Of a stretch of DNA of 7,450 bases, positions 1 through 5,310 are shown in pieces (the stretch's first letter is position 1; each line of letters begins with the position of its first letter). The translations under genes and the position numbers were made by a program. Below the pieces are notes generated by a model, which was not told the DNA's origin, did not search any database, and was given only the letters and a program-made list of their open reading frames with translations. Origin of the DNA: Clostridiales bacterium (lineage in GTDB: Bacteria; Bacillota; Clostridia; Christensenellales; Pumilibacteraceae); the NCBI GenBank assembly GCA_029069015.1, contig JAIEBL010000275.1, positions 1 through 7,450 on the forward strand. Reading direction: 5' to 3'.

Positions 1-33
1 TAGCGTAACTTCCGTCTTCGCGGGGCTTTTCAT

Positions 34-61
34 GAGGTGACATGAAGCGCCCCGTCACCTC
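34..61. repeat. Short inverted repeat (8-bp arms) in intergenic DNA
   Basis: Arms GAGGTGAC (34-41) and GTCACCTC (54-61) are perfect reverse complements around a 12-base loop. A competing pairing exists between CGGGGC (21-26) and GCCCCG (49-54). No U-tract follows, so a terminator role is not supported. The segment sits directly before the larger inverted repeat at 66-130 and may be part of the same dispersed element. Only one copy lies in this window, so repetition in the genome is inference. Confidence 0.5.
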
Positions 62-65
62 GGAG

Positions 66-130
66 GAGCGCAGCGACGAAGCAATCCAGACGTCAACCCG
101 CTCTTTCTCTGGATTGCTTCGCTTACGCTC
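66..130. repeat. Imperfect palindromic element, probable dispersed intergenic repeat
   Basis: The core arms CGAAGCAATCCAGA (77-90) and TCTGGATTGCTTCG (108-121) pair perfectly over 14 bp around a 17-base loop. Outer arms GAGCG (66-70) and CGCTC (126-130) extend the stem after unpaired bases. The sequence continues into GCAATGACGAG. From general knowledge, palindromes of this CAATCCAGA/TCTGGATTG type recur between genes in many bacterial genomes, but only one copy is present here. It lies about 100 bases before the ferritin-like gene and probably marks the edge of that transcription unit. No coding capacity is seen. Confidence 0.6.
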
Positions 131-164
131 GCAATGACGAGAAGAAATGGAAACAAAAAAGCAG

Positions 165-215
165 TATAATTGCGCATACGAATTGCCAAAATAACCGTAT
201 CAAACAAAAAAGGAG
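165..215 (+). promoter_or_regulatory. Weak promoter candidate and ribosome binding site for the ferritin-like gene
   Basis: A perfect -10 hexamer TATAAT lies at 165-170. No convincing -35 is found 16-18 bases upstream, so the promoter call rests on the -10 alone. Transcription would start near 177 and give a leader of about 50 bases. The ribosome binding site AAAGGAG (209-215) is 12 bases before the ATG at 228 and 18 before the in-frame ATG at 234, which favours the first start. Confidence 0.4.
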
Positions 216-227
216 AACCCCGATTTT

Positions 228-1496
228 ATGGCTATGAATCCCTTTACGCTCAAACCCATGTCGCAGAACAAATGTTTTGAAGACTGGGACAAGCTCTACC
301 CCAGAACCTACGACAAGCGCACCGTAGACCCCTACACCAAAGTGCGCATTATTCTCATGAACGGCACGGAGTTTGAATCGCAATGGTTCTTGCGCAACTT
401 CGCGCGCCACTGCAACAACAACGACATCCGCCGCGCGATCGCGCTTACGCGTAAGATCGAACAACAACAGCAAAAGAAGATTTCCATGCTAAAGCCGCTC
501 GACGAGAGCACGTTAGAGACCACCATTTCGTACGAACAGCTCGCCGTCGACCTTACCGCGATCCTTGCGCAAACCGAGCCCGACCCGTACGTGAAGGCCG
601 CGCTTGACTTTGCACTTCTCGAAGACTTCGACCACCTCTACCGCTATTCCGATCTGCTCGAAATGGAAGAGGGCATTCGCGGCGAGGAGCTCGTGGGCAG
701 CTACACGGAAATCATGCCCGGGCGTCCCACGATCGCCGAGCACCGTTATCCGTTCGACGACGTGCGCCGCTTTGCCCCGCGCGGCTCGAGTGACCCGCTC
801 ACGAACCTGCACACCATGATCATCACCGCCGCCGAACAGCAGACGATGAACTACTATATGAATATCGGGCAAACGCACAAGACTGATCTCGGGCGCAGAC
901 TGTACGAAGAGATCGCCATGATCGAAGAACAGCACGTGACGCAATACGAAAGCCTCATCGACCCCAATGCGTCGTGGCTGGAAATGGCGCTCTGCCACGA
1001 ATACTGCGAGTGCTACCTCTACTACTCCATGATGCAAGACGAAACCGACCCGCACGTGCGCGATATCTGGGAAGCGCACTTCAACATGGAAGTGGCACAC
1101 TTGCACGCGGCGGTGGAAAACCTCAGAAAGTACGAGCGCAAGGAATGGCAGCAGGTCATTCCCGTGGGCGAGTTCCCCGAGCTTCTTTCCTTCAACGGCA
1201 CGTCGGACGCGAACAAAAAGTACGTGCGAAACGTGCTCCAAAACACCGTCAACAATACGTCGGTGCTCGAAGAATACACCGAAGTTTGCAACCTTCCCAG
1301 CGACTACGAATTCTTCAAATACAACCGCACCGTCAACAAGACGCCCGCGTCGGTCGCCAGCCATAACGTGATCGAAGACTATATCACCGAATGCGGCGAA
1401 GATTACCGCTTCCAGGAGGGCACGCACCCCGTAAAGGCGCTCCGCTCCCGCACGTCGGACAATACGAGCATAGGCAGAACCTGCCCCAACGAGTAA
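228..1496 (+). CDS. Ferritin-like di-metal protein with two tandem four-helix modules
   Basis: The exact family is not recognised, but the pattern is that of the ferritin-like (rubrerythrin/ferritin) superfamily: helical hairpins with a Glu in the first helix and an ExxH motif in the second. Four such hairpins occur: E48/E78xxQ81, E103/D133xxH136, E203/E233xxH236 and E258/E288xxH291. Every pair is spaced exactly 30 residues, and hairpins 1-2 and 3-4 are each 55 apart. Residues 48-136 and 203-291 therefore align without gaps at an offset of 155 (also R68-R69 with R223-R224, L96-E97 with L251-E252, D119-P120 with D274-P275). The second module (203-291) carries a complete Glu/His diiron or dimanganese ligand set. 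The first has Gln for one His and Asp for one Glu. There is no signal peptide or membrane segment, so it is cytoplasmic. Residues 292-422 form a tail of unknown function. An oxygen/peroxide or metal-handling role is inferred. The start is supported by the ribosome binding site at 209-215, and the gene appears to be transcribed alone. Confidence 0.75.
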   Translation: MAMNPFTLKPMSQNKCFEDWDKLYPRTYDKRTVDPYTKVRIILMNGTEFESQWFLRNFARHCNNNDIRRAIALTRKIEQQQQKKISMLKPLDESTLETTISYEQLAVDLTAILAQTEPDPYVKAALDFALLEDFDHLYRYSDLLEMEEGIRGEELVGSYTEIMPGRPTIAEHRYPFDDVRRFAPRGSSDPLTNLHTMIITAAEQQTMNYYMNIGQTHKTDLGRRLYEEIAMIEEQHVTQYESLIDPNASWLEMALCHEYCECYLYYSMMQDETDPHVRDIWEAHFNMEVAHLHAAVENLRKYERKEWQQVIPVGEFPELLSFNGTSDANKKYVRNVLQNTVNNTSVLEEYTEVCNLPSDYEFFKYNRTVNKTPASVASHNVIEDYITECGEDYRFQEGTHPVKALRSRTSDNTSIGRTCPNE

Positions 1497-1520
1497 TTGC
1501 GCAACATTGCATTATAACAG

Positions 1521-1551
1521 AAAAGGTAGCCGGTAAAAACCGCTACCTTTT
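1521..1551. terminator. Two-way rho-independent terminator between convergent genes
   Basis: Arms AAAAGGTAGC (1521-1530) and GCTACCTTTT (1542-1551) pair over 10 bp. GGT/ACC inside extend the stem across one bulged base to an AAAA loop. The stem ends in T-rich sequence on the plus strand and, because of the A-run at 1521-1524, also on the minus strand. It lies about 25 bases after the ferritin-like stop and about 31 bases after the lipoprotein stop, so it can end both transcripts. Confidence 0.85.
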
Positions 1552-1582
1552 TGCTTTGTCCTTATTCCGAATTCTGTTTTTT

Positions 1583-4060
1583 TCAGCTTTCGCTTTTACG
1601 CAGCGTTCCGTCGGTGCACGTGACGGTATAATTGCCCGTTCTTTCGTCCCAATAACCGTCCTTATTTATTGCCGTCCACTGCGCTTTCGTGCCGTTAAAG
1701 GTTATGCTTGTCAGACTGACGCATTCGGAGAAAGCCCGAAACCAGATGTCCGTCACGTTGCCCGGTACGCTCACGCTCGTCAGACTGACGCAATTTCCGA
1801 ATGCTTCGTTCCCGATACTCGTTACGTACTGCGGTAAATTGATGCTCTTTAAATTAATGCAACCGTAGAACGTTCCGCTCCCTATGCTCGTTAAGCCTTG
1901 CGGTAAACTTATGTCCGTCAGCTTAAAGCAACCGTAAAACGCTTCCGCGCCGATGCTCGTTACGCCTTGGGGTATCGTTATTTCCGTCAGTCGGATGCAA
2001 GCGTAGAATGCGCTATCTCCGATACTCGTTACGCCTTGCGGGAGCGTTATGCCCGTAAGCTTGCCACAATAGGCGAATGCCGCCTCTCCGATTTCCGTTA
2101 TGCCGCTCGGTACCGTTATCGCACCGCTTACAGCTTCCGGTATATGTACGAATTCCGTTTTTTCTTTATTGTACAGTATGCCGTCCTGACTTGTGTAATT
2201 TTGGTTATTGCCGTCAACCGTTATTTCGCTGAGGCTGCTGCAACCGCGCAACACGTTTTCTCCGATGCTCGTAACGGAAGCGGGTATCGTTATATTCGTC
2301 AAAGCACTGCAATTCCGGAATGCATAGTTCAAAATACTCGTCACACCGTTACCTATCGTTATGCCCGTAAGGGCAACACACTTCTCGAACGCATTCAAGC
2401 CGATACTCGTTACGTTATACGCCGTGCCCTTGTACGTAACGCTCGACGGAATGGTTATATTCCCGCTCAGGTTGCTCGGTTGCCTGTCTACGAATGCCTT
2501 GTTCGATTCGTTTTGGGAGGACAGTCTGTACCGTACCCCGTCTATCACAGCGTATACGAATCCGTTATTCGCTTTTTCGTAATCGTTGCAATTCCATACC
2601 ACCGGCAGGTTGGAACGGTTCCAACTGCTGTTCCAGCCCGACGGATTTGTGGTTACGCAACGGATCGTCAACGCATAGCAATTCGCAAACGCGCCGCTTC
2701 CGATGCTCGTCACGCCTTGCGGTATCGTTATGCTCGTTAAACTGCCACAACCGAAGAAGGCGTTGCTCCCGATGCTCTTTACGCCCTGCGGTATCGTGAC
2801 ACTCGTGAGGTTCTCGCAATGCGCGAATGCACTGCTCTCGATACTCGTTACGCCTTGGGGTATCTCGATTTCGCACAGCCCGCCGCAAGAATAGAATGCG
2901 TTGCTCCCGATACGGGTAACGGGATACGTATCGCCGTCATACGTCACTTCCGACGGTACGGTTATGCGCCCGCTTACGGATCTCGGTTGCCCCGTAACGG
3001 AGGCTTTTCCCTCTTTCAGACTGTAACGGATCCCGTCTGCTTCCGTATACAAACAGCCGCTTTCATCCGTTTCGTTTTGCGCACAATTCCACACGACGGA
3101 GCAGGAAGCATTCCAATTGCTGCTCCAACCGCTCGGCTTGCTTTCTTCCCGACAACGGATCGTTAAAGCATAATCACCGGAAAATACCGAGGACCCGATC
3201 GTCGTTACCCCGCTCGGGATCTCTATGCTCGTAAGATTTCCGCAACCTGCGAAGGCGTCGTTCCCGATGCTCGTTATACTTTGCGGTACCGTAATCCCCG
3301 TTAAACCGACGCACCCTTCGAATGCACTGCCCTCGATGCTCGTGACGCTGCCGTCTGCGGGAATCACGCTGTTTTTGCAACCCGCAATCAACGTCCCCGT
3401 TGCCGTTTCTATCAAACAATTGCCCGCGCCGTGATATGTCGTATTGCCGCTATCCACCGTTATTTCGATCAGACTGTCGCAATAAGAAAATGCCCCGCTT
3501 CCGATACTCGTTACCGCTTGCGGAATACGTATGCTCGTTAAACTACGGCAACCGGAAAAAGCTCTGTCCCCGATACTCGCAACACTGCTTCCTATCGTTA
3601 CGCTCGTTATCGTGTCGCAATTCTCAAACGCCTCGTCCCAGATTGCAGTGACGGGTAGCCCGCGGTACGTCGGCGCGATATTGAGTTCCGTGTCCGTCTC
3701 TATATCGATTCCCGCAACGCCGTACGATACGTTATCCGCATTCAATTCGTATAAAAGCCCTTGCGTATACTTACTGCTCCCACACACGGTGCATATTTCG
3801 CCGACGTTATATGCGTGCCCCGCCGCCGCAATAACGTCTGTTTCCTCATGCGAGCAAACGGAGCACGTATGCTTCTTTACGCCGTCCTCGGTGCACGTTG
3901 CGGGCGTAACGACCTGCCATTCACCATAACTATGCCCCGCCGCACATTTATCGCCCCCGCTGCCTTTGTCGTCGTCTTTGTCGCCGCAAGCAACGAAAGC
4001 CGCACACGCAAGCGTCAACACGATACAAAGCAAACCTACGTACCAAACTTTTCTTTTCAT
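1583..4060 (-). CDS. BspA-type leucine-rich-repeat surface lipoprotein
   Basis: A probable cell-surface protein anchored as a lipoprotein. Residues 1-25 form a signal peptide with positive start (MKRK), hydrophobic core and lipobox FVAC, with C25 followed by GDKDDD; C19 is a weaker alternative. Residues 39-93 hold a Cys/His-rich segment (C39, H43, C56, CxxC 66-69, H82, CxxC 90-93) that could bind zinc. Then come 19 BspA-type (LRR_5) repeats of the form IGxxAFxxCxxLTxITIP, in exact 23-residue register within five runs starting near residues 140, 242, 384, 553 and 657. Two linkers are near-copies: each starts with LTIRC, SGW, VVWNC and continues with YxxxDGxRYxL (299-388 and 464-557). There is no LPxTG signal. 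Family members act in adhesion or ligand binding; the ligand here is unknown. The ribosome binding site GAGGAGAA (4066-4073 complement) supports the start. It is divergent from an XRE regulator and has a perfect consensus promoter overlapped by a palindrome. Confidence 0.9.
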   Translation of the reverse strand: MKRKVWYVGLLCIVLTLACAAFVACGDKDDDKGSGGDKCAAGHSYGEWQVVTPATCTEDGVKKHTCSVCSHEETDVIAAAGHAYNVGEICTVCGSSKYTQGLLYELNADNVSYGVAGIDIETDTELNIAPTYRGLPVTAIWDEAFENCDTITSVTIGSSVASIGDRAFSGCRSLTSIRIPQAVTSIGSGAFSYCDSLIEITVDSGNTTYHGAGNCLIETATGTLIAGCKNSVIPADGSVTSIEGSAFEGCVGLTGITVPQSITSIGNDAFAGCGNLTSIEIPSGVTTIGSSVFSGDYALTIRCREESKPSGWSSNWNASCSVVWNCAQNETDESGCLYTEADGIRYSLKEGKASVTGQPRSVSGRITVPSEVTYDGDTYPVTRIGSNAFYSCGGLCEIEIPQGVTSIESSAFAHCENLTSVTIPQGVKSIGSNAFFGCGSLTSITIPQGVTSIGSGAFANCYALTIRCVTTNPSGWNSSWNRSNLPVVWNCNDYEKANNGFVYAVIDGVRYRLSSQNESNKAFVDRQPSNLSGNITIPSSVTYKGTAYNVTSIGLNAFEKCVALTGITIGNGVTSILNYAFRNCSALTNITIPASVTSIGENVLRGCSSLSEITVDGNNQNYTSQDGILYNKEKTEFVHIPEAVSGAITVPSGITEIGEAAFAYCGKLTGITLPQGVTSIGDSAFYACIRLTEITIPQGVTSIGAEAFYGCFKLTDISLPQGLTSIGSGTFYGCINLKSINLPQYVTSIGNEAFGNCVSLTSVSVPGNVTDIWFRAFSECVSLTSITFNGTKAQWTAINKDGYWDERTGNYTVTCTDGTLRKSES

Positions 4061-4087
4061 ACAGCTTCTCCTCTGAAAATTAGCCTG

Positions 4088-4116
4088 ATTACATTATAGT
4101 TAAATTTAACTATAAT
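4088..4116 (+). promoter_or_regulatory. Candidate promoter for the XRE regulator, inside the palindrome
   Basis: A perfect -10 TATAAT (4111-4116) is preceded, after 17 bases, by ATTACA (4088-4093), which matches four of six positions of the -35 consensus. A start near 4123 would give a leader of about 80 bases. The promoter overlaps the opposing lipoprotein promoter almost completely, so polymerase could occupy only one at a time. A TAAAAT hexamer at 4156-4161 is an alternative -10 but lacks a good -35. Confidence 0.45.
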
Positions 4117-4118
4117 GT
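4091..4118. promoter_or_regulatory. 28-bp perfect palindrome, probable operator of the adjacent XRE regulator
   Basis: The left half ACATTATAGTTAAA (4091-4104) is followed directly by its exact reverse complement (4105-4118), with no central spacer. It overlaps the lipoprotein promoter and also carries TATAAT at 4111-4116 on the plus strand, facing the XRE gene. The position in the divergent gap beside a small HTH protein suggests an autoregulated operator; binding by that protein is inferred. The half-site core TAGTTAAA recurs at 4141-4148 (in variant form as AGTTAAAA) and again near 4154 (AGTAAAAT). The stem is A/T-only and has no U-tract, so it is not a terminator. Confidence 0.7.
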
Positions 4119-4121
4119 CAA
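4093..4121 (-). promoter_or_regulatory. Perfect consensus sigma-A promoter for the lipoprotein gene
   Basis: Read on the minus strand, TTGACA (complement of 4116-4121) and TATAAT (complement of 4093-4098) are separated by exactly 17 bases. Both hexamers match the consensus fully. Transcription should start near 4086, leaving a leader of about 25 bases before the ATG at 4060. Such a strong promoter implies that control comes from repression, and the 28-bp palindrome covers the spacer, the -10 and part of the -35. Confidence 0.85.
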
Positions 4122-4204
4122 CTCAAAATTAGAAAATTGTAGTTAAAATTTGTAGTAAAATATATGTACGGATAAGCGACCCGTAAGGAGGGAATACTGC
4201 CGCT

Positions 4205-4531
4205 ATGGATGTTATAGACGTTATTGAAAGACTGAACCAACTTCGATTGGAAAGAAACATGAGCGTATATCGGCTCGCGGAGCTTTCGGGCATCAACCAG
4301 TCCACGCTTGCCAATACGTTTTCCCGCGGAACGCTTCCCTCTCTCATGCATTTGGACCTGATTTGCCAAACGCTGGGCGTGAGCCTTTCGCAGTTTTTTG
4401 CCGATGACGAATCGCCCATGCAATTAACGCCGGACGAAATCGCTCTGATAACAAACTATCGTAAACTTCCTCATGCGATCAAGCAGTCGGTAGCAGACAT
4501 CGTGCTCCAGATCCCCACGTTACGGAATTAG
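4205..4531 (+). CDS. XRE-family helix-turn-helix transcriptional regulator
   Basis: A 108-residue single-domain DNA-binding protein of the HTH_3/XRE (Cro/CI) type. The domain spans about residues 5-65. The helix-turn-helix lies near 20-39 (SVYRLAELSGINQSTLANTF), followed by the typical LDLICQTLGVSLSQFF helices. The rest (72-108, LTPDEIALITNYRKL and onwards) is a short helical tail seen in many Clostridial XRE proteins and may serve dimerisation. There is no sensor or peptidase domain. The ribosome binding site AAGGAGGG (4185-4192) is 12 bases before the ATG. The gene is divergent from the surface lipoprotein gene and shares with it a 28-bp palindrome. By analogy with similar pairs it probably represses both itself and the lipoprotein; this is inferred from position only. 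The signal it responds to is not evident. Confidence 0.88.
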   Translation: MDVIDVIERLNQLRLERNMSVYRLAELSGINQSTLANTFSRGTLPSLMHLDLICQTLGVSLSQFFADDESPMQLTPDEIALITNYRKLPHAIKQSVADIVLQIPTLRN

Positions 4532-4548
4532 GTTTATATGATTATACA

Positions 4549-4580
4549 AAAAATCGGGCGCGATAAAGCGTCCGATTTTT
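4549..4580. terminator. Two-way rho-independent terminator
   Basis: Arms AAAAATCGGGCG (4549-4560) and CGTCCGATTTTT (4569-4580) pair over 12 positions with one G-T wobble, and one further C-G pair closes a six-base loop. T-runs follow the stem on both strands. It lies 17 bases after the XRE stop and 28 bases after the NUDIX stop, so it ends both convergent transcripts. Confidence 0.88.
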
Positions 4581-4608
4581 CTTTTACGTATTTTGTTTGG
4601 CGCTGTTT

Positions 4609-5217
4609 TTACAGACTTTCCACGGCGTAGAGAATGAGTTTGGCGTGGTCGAAGGCGATGCCGCCCTGCACGAGGATCTTGCCATCGTTGAGGTCAATCT
4701 TGCCTTCTTTGTTGCGGTGCACCAACAGCTCGCTTGTGACCGTTTCGGTTTCGGACTGCAAGACGAGTTTGTAGGTATCGCCCGAAGCGTAGTAGTCCAC
4801 GTTAAACCAACGGGCTTCGCGCGCGTCGTCCGCCGCCTCGGCAAGCACGGGCTGAGGGAGCACGCCGAAGAACACGGTGGACACCGTCCAGCCGCGCGGG
4901 TCGCGGTTCGGTGTAGAAACGGTGATGAGCTGCTCTTCGTCCGCTTCGATACCCGTTTCTTCTTTGAGCTCTCGTTTTGCCGCTTGCTCTGCGCTCTCGC
5001 CCGCATTGACGAAACCGCCGGGAAGCGCCCACTTTCCGATATGCGGATGATTGCCGCGTTTGATCATGAGCACGGCGAGCCGTCCGCCCATGTCGCTCAA
5101 TAAAAGATTGTCTACCGTATACGACGGGTGCTCGTACGCATTACGGTCGTATGCCGCCAGATATTCCGCTTCAGTCTGCCCCTCTGCATTTACAAGTTCA
5201 TTTACTTCGTTTTCCAT
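4609..5217 (-). CDS. NUDIX hydrolase, ADP-ribose pyrophosphatase/NrtR-like subgroup
   Basis: A 202-residue cytoplasmic hydrolase expected to cleave a nucleoside diphosphate linked to another group, with Mg2+ or Mn2+. The NUDIX box is complete at residues 68-90: G68, E74, then R82-E83-L84-K85-E86-E87-T88-G89-I90. Upstream, YTVDNLLL and KWALPGGFV are the usual strands before the box. Downstream are RDPRGWTVSTVFF (105-117), DAREARWF (131-138) and FDHAKLIL (189-196). The last resembles the FDHxxIL linker of NrtR-type proteins, which normally continue into a winged helix. Here the protein ends six residues later, so it is catalytic-only. Substrate is uncertain; ADP-ribose or a related NDP-sugar is a reasonable guess. 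The ribosome binding site AAAGGAG (complement of 5225-5231) is 7 bases before the ATG. It is the last gene of the probable HAD-manA-NUDIX unit. Confidence 0.88.
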   Translation of the reverse strand: MENEVNELVNAEGQTEAEYLAAYDRNAYEHPSYTVDNLLLSDMGGRLAVLMIKRGNHPHIGKWALPGGFVNAGESAEQAAKRELKEETGIEADEEQLITVSTPNRDPRGWTVSTVFFGVLPQPVLAEAADDAREARWFNVDYYASGDTYKLVLQSETETVTSELLVHRNKEGKIDLNDGKILVQGGIAFDHAKLILYAVESL

Positions 5218-5310
5218 TGCTACGCTCCTTTATGGGTCTCCCATTTTGCGCATTTTTGAATTGCGCCGTCCATGTTTACCTTTTTGTCGTGCGGCGTTTC
5301 GTTTGCCGCT

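Noticed and set aside
513..1427. Long minus-strand open frame (304 codons) opposite the ferritin-like gene
   Set aside because: The translation is low-complexity (Val, His, Arg, Phe rich) with no family motifs. It is the antisense of a GC-rich gene with clear ferritin motifs and a good ribosome binding site.
1967..2740. Plus-strand open frame (257 codons) with repeated RY and ARK patterns
   Set aside because: It is the antisense shadow of the 23-residue LRR repeats. The periodic peptide arises from the 69-bp repeat, and there is no ribosome binding site.
1640..3650. Regularly spaced similar DNA segments suggesting a CRISPR array
   Set aside because: The period is 69 bp with diverged, in-frame copies coding for BspA-type repeats. 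There are no identical direct repeats with unique spacers.
4091..4118. The 28-bp palindrome as a terminator
   Set aside because: The stem is A/T-only with no U-tract, it lies between divergent genes, and it coincides with promoter hexamers.
4584..5006. Alternative minus-strand frame over the NUDIX gene as a frameshifted winged-helix extension
   Set aside because: The translation is Ser/Arg/Pro-rich without helix-turn-helix character, and the terminator at 4549-4580 leaves no room for a lost domain.
5291..5309. GCGGC/GCCGC hairpin after manA as a terminator
   Set aside because: Only a 5-bp stem with a 9-base loop and no U-tract in the minus-strand RNA. Read-through to the NUDIX gene is more likely.
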